Shown here one piece after another: positions 37,703-48,162 of a stretch of 64,000 bases of DNA (positions are counted from its first letter, which is position 1; every line of letters begins with the position of its first letter). The DNA is from Microvirga terrae (GTDB taxonomy: Bacteria > Pseudomonadota > Alphaproteobacteria > Rhizobiales > Beijerinckiaceae). The DNA is taken from NCBI RefSeq assembly GCF_013307435.2, contig NZ_CP102845.1:5231222-5295221 (forward strand), in the 5' to 3' direction. Below the pieces are notes generated by a model, which saw nothing but the letters and a program-made list of their open reading frames with translations, was not told the DNA's origin and made no database searches. A program made the position numbers and the translations under genes.

Positions 37703-38923
37703 TCAGCCCGGCCCGGCCCCCTGCGTGTTCACGTAGACCGCGTAGAGCGACTGGCTCGCCGCCATGAACAGCCGGTTGCGCTTGGGCCCGCCGAAGCAGA
37801 TGTTGCCGCAGACCTCGGGCAGGCGGATGCGACCGATGAGCTTGCCCTCCGGCGTCCAGACGGTGACTCCGTTGTAGCCGACCGCCCGGCCGGCATTGCT
37901 CGAGGCCCAGAGATTCCCGTCCACGTCGCAGCGCAGGCCGTCCGGCCCGCATTTCACCCCGTCGATCATGCAGTCGGAGAACAGCCGGCGGTTGGAGAGC
38001 CGGTTGTCGGTGCCCACGTCGAAGACATGGATGTCGCCCTTGCCGCCCGGCCCCGTGTCGCCCGGGCCCTTGCCGGTGCTCGCCACGTAGAGCCTCTTGT
38101 AGTCGGGCGAGAAGCACAGCCCGTTCGGGTCGGGCACCTGGTCCTCCGTGACCACGAGGTCGACGCGGCCGCTCGGGTCGACCCGGTAGCAGTTCGTCGG
38201 CAGCTCGCGCCGCACCGTGCCGATGCCGACAGGCTGGCCGAGCTTGGGATTGAGCCGCCCGCCCGCATTGCTCGGCCCGCCCTGCACGTCGGGTGCGCCC
38301 TCGTAGAGCTGTCCGCCATAGGGCGGGTCCGTGAACCAGTAGCTGCCGTCGGGATGGGCCACCACGTCGTTGGGCGAGTTGAGGCGCTTGCCCTCGAAGG
38401 AATCGGCCAGCACCGTGATGGAGCCGTCGAGCTCGTAGCGGACGACCCGCCGGGTGAGATGCTCGCAGGAGAGCTGGCGGCCCTGGAAGTCGAAGCTGTT
38501 GCCGTTGGAGTTGTTCGACGGCATGCGGAACACGCTCACGCGGCCGTCGTCCTCCAGCCAGCGCATCTGGCGGTTGTTGGGAATGTCGCTCCAGACGAGA
38601 TAGCGCCCCTGGGCGTTCCAGGCCGGCCCTTCGGCCCAGAGCGTTCCCGTCCACAGGCGGGTGATGGCGCTGTTGGGCTGGGCATATTGGTTGAAGAGCG
38701 GATCGACCGTGATCACGTCCGGGTCGGTGAAATAGGTCGTCGGCGCGCCCCTGGGGCTGAAATCGCGCGGGGGATTGGTCACGGTGCTGGGCGGCTGGGC
38801 GGGAGCCTGGGCCAGGGCGCGGCCTGAGCTCGCTGCCAGGGCCCCTGCCCCCATGGCCGTGATGAGACTGCGTCTGGACAGGACAGCACGGTCCCCGCCC
38901 GGTGCATGGCGTTGCGAAGTCAT
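37703..38923 (-). CDS. SMP-30/gluconolactonase/LRE family protein with Tat signal
   Basis: This 406-residue secreted protein starts with a twin-arginine signal (SRRSLITAMGAGALAASSGRALA, in two parts: SRRSLI then the hydrophobic core, cleavage about residue 39). The six-bladed propeller shows family landmarks EGPAWNAQGRYLVWSDI (metal Glu), LNSPNDVVAHPDGSYWFTDP (Asn/Asp) and DPNGLCFSPDYKRLYVASTG (Asp). Members hydrolyse sugar lactones. Tat export implies folding with metal before transport and periplasmic action. It stands alone on the minus strand. Lactone substrate is not predictable. Confidence 0.9.
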   Translation of the reverse strand: MTSQRHAPGGDRAVLSRRSLITAMGAGALAASSGRALAQAPAQPPSTVTNPPRDFSPRGAPTTYFTDPDVITVDPLFNQYAQPNSAITRLWTGTLWAEGPAWNAQGRYLVWSDIPNNRQMRWLEDDGRVSVFRMPSNNSNGNSFDFQGRQLSCEHLTRRVVRYELDGSITVLADSFEGKRLNSPNDVVAHPDGSYWFTDPPYGGQLYEGAPDVQGGPSNAGGRLNPKLGQPVGIGTVRRELPTNCYRVDPSGRVDLVVTEDQVPDPNGLCFSPDYKRLYVASTGKGPGDTGPGGKGDIHVFDVGTDNRLSNRRLFSDCMIDGVKCGPDGLRCDVDGNLWASSNAGRAVGYNGVTVWTPEGKLIGRIRLPEVCGNICFGGPKRNRLFMAASQSLYAVYVNTQGAGPG

Positions 38924-39077
38924 GGATACCTCCCTCTGTCGGCGTTCTTGTCGCCCACGGGTCAGCCCGACCGCGAGTCTCGCTTGGGGATTAGAATCTC
39001 ATATTTCCGCCAAGCTGGAACTGCTCTTTGGAGGGATCGACAAGCCCGCCGCGACAGGCGGGGCCTGAAACGAATCA

Positions 39078-39100
39078 CCCCCGCTTCAGGGAAGCGGGGG
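39078..39100 (-). terminator. Hairpin after the MHS transporter gene
   Basis: CCCCCGCTTC (39078-39087) and GAAGCGGGGG (39091-39100) form a ten-pair stem with a 3-base loop, 36 bases downstream of the transporter stop. The minus-strand T tract is weak, so termination may be partial. Confidence 0.55.
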
Positions 39101-39136
39101 CGTGAACGGGAACGGCCGACGCCGGAGAGCCGGCCC

Positions 39137-40450
39137 TCAATCCTCGTGGATCAGGCTGTGCTGGCGGGTGTCCCGCATGCGCAGATACACGACGAGCGAG
39201 ATGGCGATCATGGCGGTCACGTACCAGAAGAAGCCGTATTCGATCCCGGCCTGCTTGAACCAGAGCGCCACGTATTCGGCCGTGCCGCCGAAGACCGTGT
39301 TGGCGATGGCATAGGGCAGCGCGACGCCCAGCGCCCGGATATGGGCCGGGAACATCTCGGCCTTCACCACCGCGTTGATCGACGTGTAGCCGGTGACGAT
39401 CACGAGGGCCGCCAGGCTGAGGGCGAAGGCCACATAGGGGTCCTTCGTGCCGGCGAGCGTCGAGAAGATCAGGTAGGTGAACAGCACGCCGAGGATGCCG
39501 AAGCCTACCATCAGGGGCTTGCGGCCGATCCGGTCCGACAAGGCGCCGGCCGCCGGCTGCAGCACCATGAAGACGAACAAGGCCGCGGCCGTGATCTGGC
39601 TCGCCGCCTCGCGGGAGAAGCCCGAGGTGTTGACCAGGAACTTCTGCAGGTAAGTGGTGTAGGCATAGAAGGCGAGAGTGCCGCCGGCGGTGAGCGCGAT
39701 CACCGTGAAGGCCTCGCGCGGATATTTGGTGAAGAGCGCGAGGCCGCTGGAGCGGGGCGCCTTCGCGTCGTTCGCCTGCGCGCCCTGCGCGTTCTTGTAG
39801 GATTCCGTTTCCGCCAGGCCGCGGCGGAGATAGAACACGATCACCGCGAGCACGCCCCCGATGGCAAACGGGATGCGCCAGCCCCAGGCTTCGAGCGACG
39901 GCTCGGTCATCACCTGCTGCAGGATCAGCAGCACGGCGAGCGCGATCAGCTGGCCCGAGATCAGCGTGACGTACTGGAAGCTGGAGAAGAAGCCGCGCCG
40001 GCTCTTGCCCGCCATCTCGCTGAGATAGGTGGCGCTGGCGCCGTATTCGCCGCCGACGCTGATGCCCTGGAGCAGGCGCGCCAGGACCAGGACGATCGGG
40101 GCGAACACGCCGATCCGCTCGTAGCCGGGCGTGACGGCGATCATCAGCGAGCCCGTGCACATGAGCGTCACCGACAGGGTGAGGCCGGCCTTGCGGCCCC
40201 TCCGGTCCGCATAGATGCCCATGATCCAGGCCCCGATGGGGCGCATGAGGAACCCGACCGCGAAGACCGCGGCGGCGTTCAGGAGCTGGGCGGTCTGGTC
40301 GCCCTTGGGAAAGAAGATCGGGGCGAAATAGAGCGTGAAGGCGGAATAGACATACCAGTCGTACCACTCGACCATGTTGCCGGCCGATCCGCCGAGGATC
40401 GATTTGAGGCGGCCTTTCTGGTCGGCGACACTGTTTTTCATCAACATCAT
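39137..40450 (-). CDS. MFS transporter, metabolite:H+ symporter (MHS) family
   Basis: This 437-residue protein has twelve predicted TM helices. It shows the MHS signatures GNMVEWYDWYVYSAF (about residues 20-35), FLMRPIGAWIMGIYADRRGRK (motif A, about 60-80) and LLQGISVGGEYGASATYLSEM (about 118-138). It is closest to KgtP/ShiA-type carriers of dicarboxylates and other organic acids. Start choice among clustered ATGs at 40450, 40447 and 40441 is uncertain. No regulator or enzyme next to it indicates the substrate. Confidence 0.9.
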   Translation of the reverse strand: MMLMKNSVADQKGRLKSILGGSAGNMVEWYDWYVYSAFTLYFAPIFFPKGDQTAQLLNAAAVFAVGFLMRPIGAWIMGIYADRRGRKAGLTLSVTLMCTGSLMIAVTPGYERIGVFAPIVLVLARLLQGISVGGEYGASATYLSEMAGKSRRGFFSSFQYVTLISGQLIALAVLLILQQVMTEPSLEAWGWRIPFAIGGVLAVIVFYLRRGLAETESYKNAQGAQANDAKAPRSSGLALFTKYPREAFTVIALTAGGTLAFYAYTTYLQKFLVNTSGFSREAASQITAAALFVFMVLQPAAGALSDRIGRKPLMVGFGILGVLFTYLIFSTLAGTKDPYVAFALSLAALVIVTGYTSINAVVKAEMFPAHIRALGVALPYAIANTVFGGTAEYVALWFKQAGIEYGFFWYVTAMIAISLVVYLRMRDTRQHSLIHED

Positions 40451-40603
40451 GCGTCTCGTTTTCCAACGGGGGCATGCACTCCTGGCGAAGGAGCGCACGG
40501 CTTTTGCGGTGAGGATGGAAGGATTGTCGGACGGTGCCGGCGATTGGCGTCTCGCTGCGGCCTTATCTCGTCGGGGTCGACATAGAGCCAGCTTGACCGT
40601 GGG

Positions 40604-41233
40604 TCAAACCGGCCAGTCCGAGCGCCGGGCCTGGGCGACCGCCCAGTCGAGGGCCTGTTCGAGCCGGTCATTGCCCCAGAACATCTCCCCATCCTCGGTG
40701 AAGAAGGTCGGAGCCCCGAAGAGGCCGCGGGACTGCACCTCGTCGCCCATCCGGCGCAGGCGCATCTTGTTGGTCTCCCCCTGCGCGTCCGCCAGGATGG
40801 CCTCGGACTCGAGCCCCAATTCGGACAGGATCCCGGCCAGCACCGCCGGATCGGCGATGTCGCGGCACTCGCCGAACTCGGCCGTATAGACGGCCTTCGT
40901 GAAGGCCGGCGTCCAGCCGGGCTCGACGCCGACCAGCGCGACGCGCGCCGCCAGGAGCCCGTTCTGGGGAAAGGTCTTGGGACGGTAGAAGGGCAGCCCG
41001 CACCGGGCCGCCTCCCGCTCCATGTCCCGCCACATGTAGCGCCCCTTGACCGGATAGGCCGCGAAGGGCGAGGTCTCGAGGCCCTGAGCCTTGAAGACGG
41101 GGCCCAGCAGGAACGGGCGCCACAGGAGCCCGACGCCGGCCTCCGCGGCGGCCTTTTCGATGCGCATGGCCGCGAGATAGGAATAGGTGGAGGCGAATTC
41201 GTACCAGAATTCGAGCTGCGGCTGACGGATCAT
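40604..41233 (-). CDS. 2-hydroxychromene-2-carboxylate isomerase (DsbA/GST-kappa family)
   Basis: This 209-residue thioredoxin-fold protein has FWYEFASTYSYLAAMRIEKAA at the N-terminus (split, serine in place of the redox cysteine), WRPFLLGPVFKAQG, YMWRDMEREAARCGLPF and GLFGAPTFFTEDGEMFWGNDR, which carries the cis-proline and glutathione-contacting residues. Family members isomerise a naphthalene-degradation intermediate with glutathione, but many homologues in non-degraders have no known substrate. It lies between the transporter and argG and is divergent from argG. No aromatic degradation genes are nearby. Confidence 0.87.
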   Translation of the reverse strand: MIRQPQLEFWYEFASTYSYLAAMRIEKAAAEAGVGLLWRPFLLGPVFKAQGLETSPFAAYPVKGRYMWRDMEREAARCGLPFYRPKTFPQNGLLAARVALVGVEPGWTPAFTKAVYTAEFGECRDIADPAVLAGILSELGLESEAILADAQGETNKMRLRRMGDEVQSRGLFGAPTFFTEDGEMFWGNDRLEQALDWAVAQARRSDWPV

Positions 41234-41458
41234 GGACGCCTTTCACTGCCGGATGCCTGGAGGAAGAACGGGCCGCCTCCCGGAGCCGGCTTTTCGCTCC
41301 CGGATCCGACCTATCGCATTCCCTGAAGTTATGGCAGCCCCTGGCTTTCCGGTCAGGAATGCAACGGACACATACCGCCTTCCCCGACCAACAAGGAGCT
41401 TTCCCTTTGAGGCCCGATGTTCTAAGTCGCGAGCACCCTTATCATCGGAACCTTTGCT

Positions 41459-42691
<1,233 letters not shown>

Positions 42692-42714
42692 GCGACGAGA
42701 CGACGGGATGCTGC

Positions 42715-42745
42715 AAAATGGCCGGGCCTGTCCCGGCCATTTTCG
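42715..42745. terminator. Bidirectional terminator after argG
   Basis: AAAATGGCCGGG (42715-42726) pairs with CCCGGCCATTTT (42732-42743) around a 5-base loop, 24 bases after the argG stop. The sequence also resembles arms of the palindromic repeat family seen at 50723. Confidence 0.9.
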
Positions 42746-42796
42746 TTTCCGACACCGCGTTGCTTCGCGACGGTCCATCTGTCATCTCGCCTCGAT

Positions 42797-42847
42797 GTCA
42801 TCACCGGCCCAGTGCCGATGATCCCGATGATGAGCCCGGCCATGACG
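42797..42847. repeat. Partial copy of an interspersed palindromic repeat
   Basis: Bases 42797-42828 match one arm of the large palindrome at 50725-50755 with three differences in 32, and GCCCGGCCATGACG at 42834-42847 resembles the end of its other arm. The loop and much of the second arm are missing. It lies in the argG-DUF2231 gap, which otherwise (42692-42983) has only the terminator and no gene. Confidence 0.6.
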
Positions 42848-42983
42848 TGGGAGGGTGTCGGCGTCCGCGTGCAGCCAATCCCCGTCCTGTCGCGTTGATG
42901 TGAGAGTGCCCTTTGGGGAGAGCGGGGAACTTAAGGGAAACTCAGCCGTAGAGATAAAAGTCTCATCGCGCGAGGGAGGCCCG

Positions 42984-43448
42984 ATGCCGTCGTTCCATGT
43001 TCCGTCCCGGCCGTCGCGAGCGGCGGTTGCCGGGCATACGATCCAGAGATTGCTGGCGTCGTTTCCCGTCGCGTGCTTCATCCTCGCGCTCGCCGCCGAC
43101 ATCGCCTATTGGCGCACGTCGAACCTGATGTGGGTGGAGTTCTCCGCCTGGCTCCTGCTCGCGGGAATCACCGTCGGGGTGGCGGCGGCCGTCTTCGGGG
43201 CGCTCTATTATCTGGTCCGCTTTCGGACCCGGGCCGTGCGGTTCGGCTGGCCGGCCGCCATCGGCACCCTCGTGGTCCTGCTCCTGGCCTTCTTCAACAA
43301 CCTGGCCCATGCGGCCGACGGCTGGACGGCGGTCGTGCCCTGGGGCCTGACCCTGTCGGCCCTCACGGTGCTGGCCCTGCTCGTCACGCTCTGGCTCAGC
43401 ACGTCGTTCGCCTATGGACCTGCCCTGGGAGAGCACGCCTATGACTGA
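42984..43448 (+). CDS. DUF2231-type membrane protein
   Basis: This 154-residue protein has four hydrophobic helices: about residues 30-46 (FPVACFILALAADIAYW), 54-80, 94-112 (GWPAAIGTLVVLLLAFF) and 124-145. The layout matches DUF2231 predicted membrane proteins, whose biochemical role is unknown. Such proteins are often encoded next to periplasmic oxidoreductases, and here it overlaps the following sorbosone-dehydrogenase-like gene by 8 bases. ATG 42984 has GGGAGG upstream. A role as membrane partner for the lipoprotein is an inference. Confidence 0.8.
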   Translation: MPSFHVPSRPSRAAVAGHTIQRLLASFPVACFILALAADIAYWRTSNLMWVEFSAWLLLAGITVGVAAAVFGALYYLVRFRTRAVRFGWPAAIGTLVVLLLAFFNNLAHAADGWTAVVPWGLTLSALTVLALLVTLWLSTSFAYGPALGEHAYD

Positions 43449-44799
43449 TCGATTCCGCGTCCGGCCCTTTTCCGCGCTCGCGGGACCGTGCCTCCTGGTT
43501 CTGGCGCTCGCCGGCTGCAACGACGGCAACGGAACCTTCGACATCGCGAGCCAGATCGGCCCCGACCCGGTCCTGCCGGTGCCCAGCACGGAGCTCTTGC
43601 CCGACCTGAAGGTCGCCGAGGTGGTCGGCTGGAAGGACGGACAGGCGCCGAAGGCGCCCCAGGGGATGACCGTGACGGCCTACGCCCGGGACCTGGTCAG
43701 CCCGCGCTTGGTGCGCACCCTGCCGAACGGCGACGTGCTCGTCGTCCAGTCGCGGGCGCCGGAGGGCAAGCCGCTGTCGCGGCCCAAGGACTACATCCGG
43801 CAATGGATCATGGCCATCGCCAAGGGCGACAGCGGCGGGCCGAAGAAGGAGAGCAACCTGATCACGCTGTTGCGCGACACCAACCGCGACGGCACGGTCG
43901 ACGAGCGCCACGATCTGCTGAAGGGACTGAACTCGCCCTTCGGGGTGGTCTGGCACGAGGACATTCTCTACGTGGCCGCCGCCGACGCGATCCTGGCCTA
44001 TCCCTACCGGCTCGGCGAGACCGCGATCACGGCCGCCCCCCGGGTGCTGGCGCCGTTGCCCGGCGGGCCGATCAACCATCATTGGACCAAGGACCTGGCC
44101 CTGAGCCCCGACGGCCGGTTCCTCTACGCGTCGGTGGGCTCCAACTCGAATGCGGGCGAGCGCGGGCTCGAGGCCGAGAAGGGCCGGGCCGCCATCTGGC
44201 AGGTGGACCGCGCCACCGGCCTGTCCCGCGTCTTCGCGTCGGGCCTGCGCAATCCCAACGGGTTGACGTTCCATCCCGAGACCGGCGTTCTCTGGACGGT
44301 GGTGAACGAACGCGACGAGCTCGGCCCCAACCTCGTGCCGGACTACCTGACCTCCGTGCAGGAGAACGCCTTCTACGGCTGGCCGTGGAGCTATTTCGGC
44401 AATCACGTGGACGAGCGCGTGCACCCGCCGCGCCCGGACATGGTGCAGAAGGCGGTGAAGCCCGATTACGCGCTCTCGAGCCACGTGGCGGCGCTCGGCC
44501 TGACCTTCTCGATGAATTCCACCCTGCCGGAGCCCTACCGGAGAGGCGCGTTCATCGGCGAGCACGGGAGCTGGAACCGCACCGCGTTCAACGGCTACAA
44601 GGTGGTCTACGTGCCGTTCGAGAACGGCCGCCCGTCCGGCAAGGCGCAGGACGTGGTCACCGGGTTCATCGAGGGCGACCAGGCCCGCGGCCGACCCGTG
44701 GGCGTGACCATCGACGGGACCGGCGCCCTCCTGGTCGCCGACGACACGGGCAACGTCGTGTGGCGCGTGGCGGCGAGCACCCCGGCTCCGAGCCAGTAA
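43441..44799 (+). CDS. PQQ-dependent sugar (L-sorbosone) dehydrogenase-like lipoprotein
   Basis: This 452-residue protein begins with a lipoprotein signal ending LVLALAGC (lipobox Cys about residue 26), so it is anchored in the periplasm. The rest is a six-bladed propeller with LNSPFGVVWHEDILYVA, INHHWTKDLALSPDGRFLYA, GLRNPNGLTFHPETGVLWT, VNERDELG and GEHGSWNRTAFNGYKVVYVPF, the set seen in GDH-B/sorbosone dehydrogenases that use PQQ and calcium. It overlaps the DUF2231 gene by 8 bases. No cytochrome c gene is next to it to accept electrons. Substrate is unknown. Confidence 0.88.
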   Translation: MTDRFRVRPFSALAGPCLLVLALAGCNDGNGTFDIASQIGPDPVLPVPSTELLPDLKVAEVVGWKDGQAPKAPQGMTVTAYARDLVSPRLVRTLPNGDVLVVQSRAPEGKPLSRPKDYIRQWIMAIAKGDSGGPKKESNLITLLRDTNRDGTVDERHDLLKGLNSPFGVVWHEDILYVAAADAILAYPYRLGETAITAAPRVLAPLPGGPINHHWTKDLALSPDGRFLYASVGSNSNAGERGLEAEKGRAAIWQVDRATGLSRVFASGLRNPNGLTFHPETGVLWTVVNERDELGPNLVPDYLTSVQENAFYGWPWSYFGNHVDERVHPPRPDMVQKAVKPDYALSSHVAALGLTFSMNSTLPEPYRRGAFIGEHGSWNRTAFNGYKVVYVPFENGRPSGKAQDVVTGFIEGDQARGRPVGVTIDGTGALLVADDTGNVVWRVAASTPAPSQ

Positions 44800-44823
44800 C
44801 GGCAAGGGCGGATCGTCGTCAAA

Positions 44824-44848
44824 AAGGACCGGCTGCGCGCCGGTCCTT
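44824..44848. terminator. Convergent terminator between sorbosone dehydrogenase-like and acylase genes
   Basis: AAGGACCGGC (44824-44833) and GCCGGTCCTT (44839-44848) form a ten-pair stem with a 5-base loop, between the two convergent stop codons. It has five As on the left, so it serves best for the minus-strand acylase gene. Confidence 0.85.
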
Positions 44849-44879
44849 CTCAGAGCCCACAAGCCTGGCAATTCGGACC

Positions 44880-47303
44880 CTAAGGCGTCAGCTGGAGGCG
44901 CTCGCTCGCGGCCTTCTCCACCGCGTCCCGAGAATAGACCAGCGGCACGTAATCGCCGGTCGCCCAGAGCGGCGCGAGATCGCGATAATGCGGGCTGTAG
45001 GGGTTGCCCGACTGGCCGGGCGTGTTGATGGCCCGGCTGGCATCCCAGTTGCCCACATCGAGCACCATGCGGAACGAGGCCCCGGACGTCACCTTGAACG
45101 TGGACGTGCTGTAGCCCGCCGCGTGCGGCACGTTGTTGCCGCCGCCCATCACCAGCGGCCCGACGGTCATCTGCGCCTGGGTGGCCTTGTCGGCCAGCGG
45201 CTTCAGGGCGTGGCTGAACTCGGCCTGGTGCAGGTTGCCCCACTTCCATTGCGCCATGTCGTCGCCGAGAAGCTTGCCGACCTCGTCGGCCGCCGCCGTG
45301 AGACTCTGGAGCAGAACCCTGTCCCGGGCCGTCGCCTGATCGGCCCCGAGAGCCTGGTCGGGCTTCTCCAGGTAGTCGACCACCGCCGAGAGGCTGCCGT
45401 TCCCGATGATGGCGCGCGCCGCCTCGGGCGTGGTCGCGGCCACCGTGGCGCGGCCGAGATGCTTGCTGGTCCAGACCTCGAACAGGGCCGCGCCGGCGCT
45501 GTCGGCCGTCTCCCGGGCGTCCCAGTTCTGCAGCAGCTCGAGCGCGGCCCGCTGCTTCGGGTCCTCGGACCGGAGCGGCTTCACCAGGGCCACGAGCCTG
45601 CGGCCGAGCATGCTCGTGTCGTCGTTCTGCAGGTCCATGGCGTCGGCCAGGGTGAATTTCGGCTTCGCCTTCAGCACCTCCGTGATGCGCTCGAACCGGG
45701 CAGGATCGGCCCATTGGTCGAAGCCGATCCGGCGCTCGTTCACCGGATAACCCGGCGGCAGGTTGTTCTGGTTGGCGGTCGCGAAGAAGCCCTGAGCCGG
45801 GTTGTACTCCTTGGGCAGGTCGGCCAGGGGGATGAAGCCCTCCCACTCGTAGCGCCCGTCGCCCGGCACGGGCATCAGGCCGTCATAGCTCGCGCGCCTC
45901 GGCGTGAGGCCGCCCGGGACCCAGCCGATATTGCCGTCCGTGTCTGCGTAGACCTGGTTCTCGGACGGAGCGCCCCAGCGGTTCATGGCCTCGAGGAAGC
46001 CGTTCCAGTTCTGGGCCGTCATGTAGTCCGACGAGCCGAAATACGCCGAGGTGCCGGGATCGAACCAGACCGACCGCATGGCGAAGGCCCGCTGGCCGGC
46101 ATCGTCCTTCGACAGAACCGGCCCGTGGCGCGTGAAGAGCAGATCGACATTGCGCGGCTGCTCGCCCTTCACCTCGATGGTCTCGCGCACCACCCTCATG
46201 TCCTCCCAGCCGTCGCGGAACCTGTACTGGTTGGCATTGGCCGGGTTGAGCTCGTAGACGTAGAGGTCCTCCTGGTCGATGGCGAAGATCGTCAACCCGA
46301 AGGCGATCTTCCCGTTATGCCCGATGGAGACGCCCGGCAGCGCCGGCTCGCCGGCACCGATCACCGACATGCCGGGCGCGTTCAGATGCACGATGTAGCG
46401 GAGGGACGGCACCCCGTGGGCGCGGTGCGGATCGTTCGCCAGGATCGGCCGGCCCGTGGCCGTCCGGGAGCCCGACACGACCCAGTTGTTCGACCCGATC
46501 CGGTCGATGTTGGCCATCGCCTCGTTGAGGAAGTCCTCATGGGTGTCCAGGGAGGCCTTCTTCTGCGGGGCCACGAACGAGACGTCCTTGGTGCCGAGTT
46601 CGTAATCCTTCAGCACGTCCTTGGGGATGGAGCACGGGTCGAGGCCGGCCGGGACCTTCGTCTGCCACTCGGGCTCGAACTTGGTGCGCAGGCGGTCGGC
46701 GTCGAGGCCGGCCGCGCAGGCGACCTGCGCGCGCCGCACCTCGGAGGCCACGTTGCGGGTCAGGCCGTGGCTGCGGATGCGGACCACGTCCTCAGGCTTC
46801 CACAGATCGGGCTGCGTCCCGGCGATCCTGAACTCCGCCGGCGCCGGCCGCGTGCCGTCCCGGACCTCCTGGACGAACGCGTTCACGCCGGCCACGAAGG
46901 CTTCCGTGTAGGTCTTGGCGTTGGGCCCGTAGGCGGCCCATTCCTTGTCCATGTCGCCGCGATAGAGGAACATGCGGGCGGCCCGGTCCTGCTCCGCATA
47001 ATCGGGGCCGAAATCCTTCGCCAGCAGGCCGAGGCCGCGCTTGCGCCACAGGTCGATCTGCCAGAGCCGGTCGCGGGCCGCATTGTAGCCCTGCATGAAG
47101 AAGGTGTCGTGCTGGTTGGCCGTATAGATGTGCGGGATGCCCCAGTGATCGACGATGATTTCCGCCGGCGCCTGCAGGCCCTTCACCTGCTGCGACGTGG
47201 TCCGGACGGCGCTCGACATGTCGGCTACGGCCGGAATGGCCGTGCTGGCGAGCAGAAGGCCCACATACGGCATCAGGCGTGCGGTTCCGGTCAAAGCTCC
47301 CAT
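44880..47303 (-). CDS. Penicillin acylase family protein (Ntn hydrolase)
   Basis: This 807-residue precursor has a signal peptide (residues 1-28, ending AIPAVADM). The Ntn nucleophile is Ser in RIGSNNWVVSGSRTATG (about residue 268), which becomes the N-terminus of the beta chain after autocleavage. HWGIPHIYTANQHDTFFMQG starts the alpha chain. EWEGFIPLADLPKEYNPAQGFFATANQNN is shared by acyl-homoserine-lactone and cephalosporin acylases. Substrates in the family range from beta-lactams to quorum-sensing lactones, and the sequence does not decide. ATG 47303 has GGGAGGAG upstream. It is transcribed alone. Confidence 0.93.
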   Translation of the reverse strand: MGALTGTARLMPYVGLLLASTAIPAVADMSSAVRTTSQQVKGLQAPAEIIVDHWGIPHIYTANQHDTFFMQGYNAARDRLWQIDLWRKRGLGLLAKDFGPDYAEQDRAARMFLYRGDMDKEWAAYGPNAKTYTEAFVAGVNAFVQEVRDGTRPAPAEFRIAGTQPDLWKPEDVVRIRSHGLTRNVASEVRRAQVACAAGLDADRLRTKFEPEWQTKVPAGLDPCSIPKDVLKDYELGTKDVSFVAPQKKASLDTHEDFLNEAMANIDRIGSNNWVVSGSRTATGRPILANDPHRAHGVPSLRYIVHLNAPGMSVIGAGEPALPGVSIGHNGKIAFGLTIFAIDQEDLYVYELNPANANQYRFRDGWEDMRVVRETIEVKGEQPRNVDLLFTRHGPVLSKDDAGQRAFAMRSVWFDPGTSAYFGSSDYMTAQNWNGFLEAMNRWGAPSENQVYADTDGNIGWVPGGLTPRRASYDGLMPVPGDGRYEWEGFIPLADLPKEYNPAQGFFATANQNNLPPGYPVNERRIGFDQWADPARFERITEVLKAKPKFTLADAMDLQNDDTSMLGRRLVALVKPLRSEDPKQRAALELLQNWDARETADSAGAALFEVWTSKHLGRATVAATTPEAARAIIGNGSLSAVVDYLEKPDQALGADQATARDRVLLQSLTAAADEVGKLLGDDMAQWKWGNLHQAEFSHALKPLADKATQAQMTVGPLVMGGGNNVPHAAGYSTSTFKVTSGASFRMVLDVGNWDASRAINTPGQSGNPYSPHYRDLAPLWATGDYVPLVYSRDAVEKAASERLQLTP

Positions 47304-47535
47304 CGCGTTCTCCTCCCTGAGCGACATCGACCGTTCCCTTTTTCTCCAGGATCGGAGTGGCGTCGGGAATCGATCACCTGCGATGCTCGGTCCTTTGCCG
47401 GGCTGCGGACAATTGCATTCCTGACGGGGCAGATGTCCGGATGGAGAGCTTGTCGCACAGGGCTTCCCCGCTATCTTGGCGCACGCGGGAAATGCATCGC
47501 GCATCGGATCGATCGAACCCTGCCGCGAGGCTCTG

Positions 47536-48051
47536 CTATTTGGCGCCCATCCGCCTGACCTTCTCGCCCAGCCGCTCGACCACCTCGGCCTCGTCGGGCC
47601 CGAATTCCATCTCGGTGACCCAGCCTTTTCCCGGCGCCGCATTGGGCCAGCGCACGCAGCCCGCATAGACCTTGCGTCCGTTGTCGAACTCCCATTGCTC
47701 GACATGAATCACCCGCTCGCCGAGGGTCGGGCGCGACACCCTCCGGTGGGAGCGCACGATCGTGGAGTCGTTCTGCCTGTGCACCGCGTCGAGGCCGGCG
47801 CGCACGAAGCCGCGCATCGAATCGGCGAGCTTCGCGTATTCCTGGCGCGCCCTGACCGCCCTCGGATCCCAAGGCTGCGCCACCAGGAAGATCGCGTCGA
47901 CGGCCTCGTCGACCTTGCCGGTCGTCAACAGCGCGAGCGTCCGTTCGCAGGCATCGGCCTGCGCCTCGTCGTCGGCCCATTCTGCCGCCAGGGCGGAGGA
48001 CGCCAGCATGGACGCCGCAAGGGCCAAGGCAGCCGATACGGCACGGATCAT
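47536..48051 (-). CDS. Secreted hypothetical protein
   Basis: I do not recognise this 171-residue protein. It has a Sec signal peptide (MIRAVSAALALAASMLASSALA, cleavage about residue 22, given here in 20-residue blocks only as a pattern: positive start, Ala/Leu-rich core, ALA end). The mature part has two cysteines (one in EAQADACERT, one in VYAGCVRWP) that could form a disulfide, and alternates charged helices with a strand-rich end (VIHVEQWEF, WVTEMEFGP). It lies between the acylase and the HWE kinase on the minus strand. The signal and codon use suggest a real gene. Confidence 0.75.
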   Translation of the reverse strand: MIRAVSAALALAASMLASSALAAEWADDEAQADACERTLALLTTGKVDEAVDAIFLVAQPWDPRAVRARQEYAKLADSMRGFVRAGLDAVHRQNDSTIVRSHRRVSRPTLGERVIHVEQWEFDNGRKVYAGCVRWPNAAPGKGWVTEMEFGPDEAEVVERLGEKVRRMGAK

Positions 48052-48104
48052 GGTCCCGTCTCCTGCGATCGGTATGGCACGATCACCGCAGGGTGACGCG
48101 CAAG

Positions 48105-48129
48105 GCTGCGCCAGGGTTCCTGGCGCAGC
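48105..48129 (-). terminator. Hairpin downstream of the HWE kinase
   Basis: GCTGCGCCAGG (48105-48115) and CCTGGCGCAGC (48119-48129) form a perfect eleven-pair stem with a 3-base loop, 34 bases after the kinase stop. There is no T tract, so it may be a 3'-end stabiliser and not a true terminator. Confidence 0.45.
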
Positions 48130-48162
48130 ACCGCGACCGGAAGGCCAAGCACAGTCGGGCCC

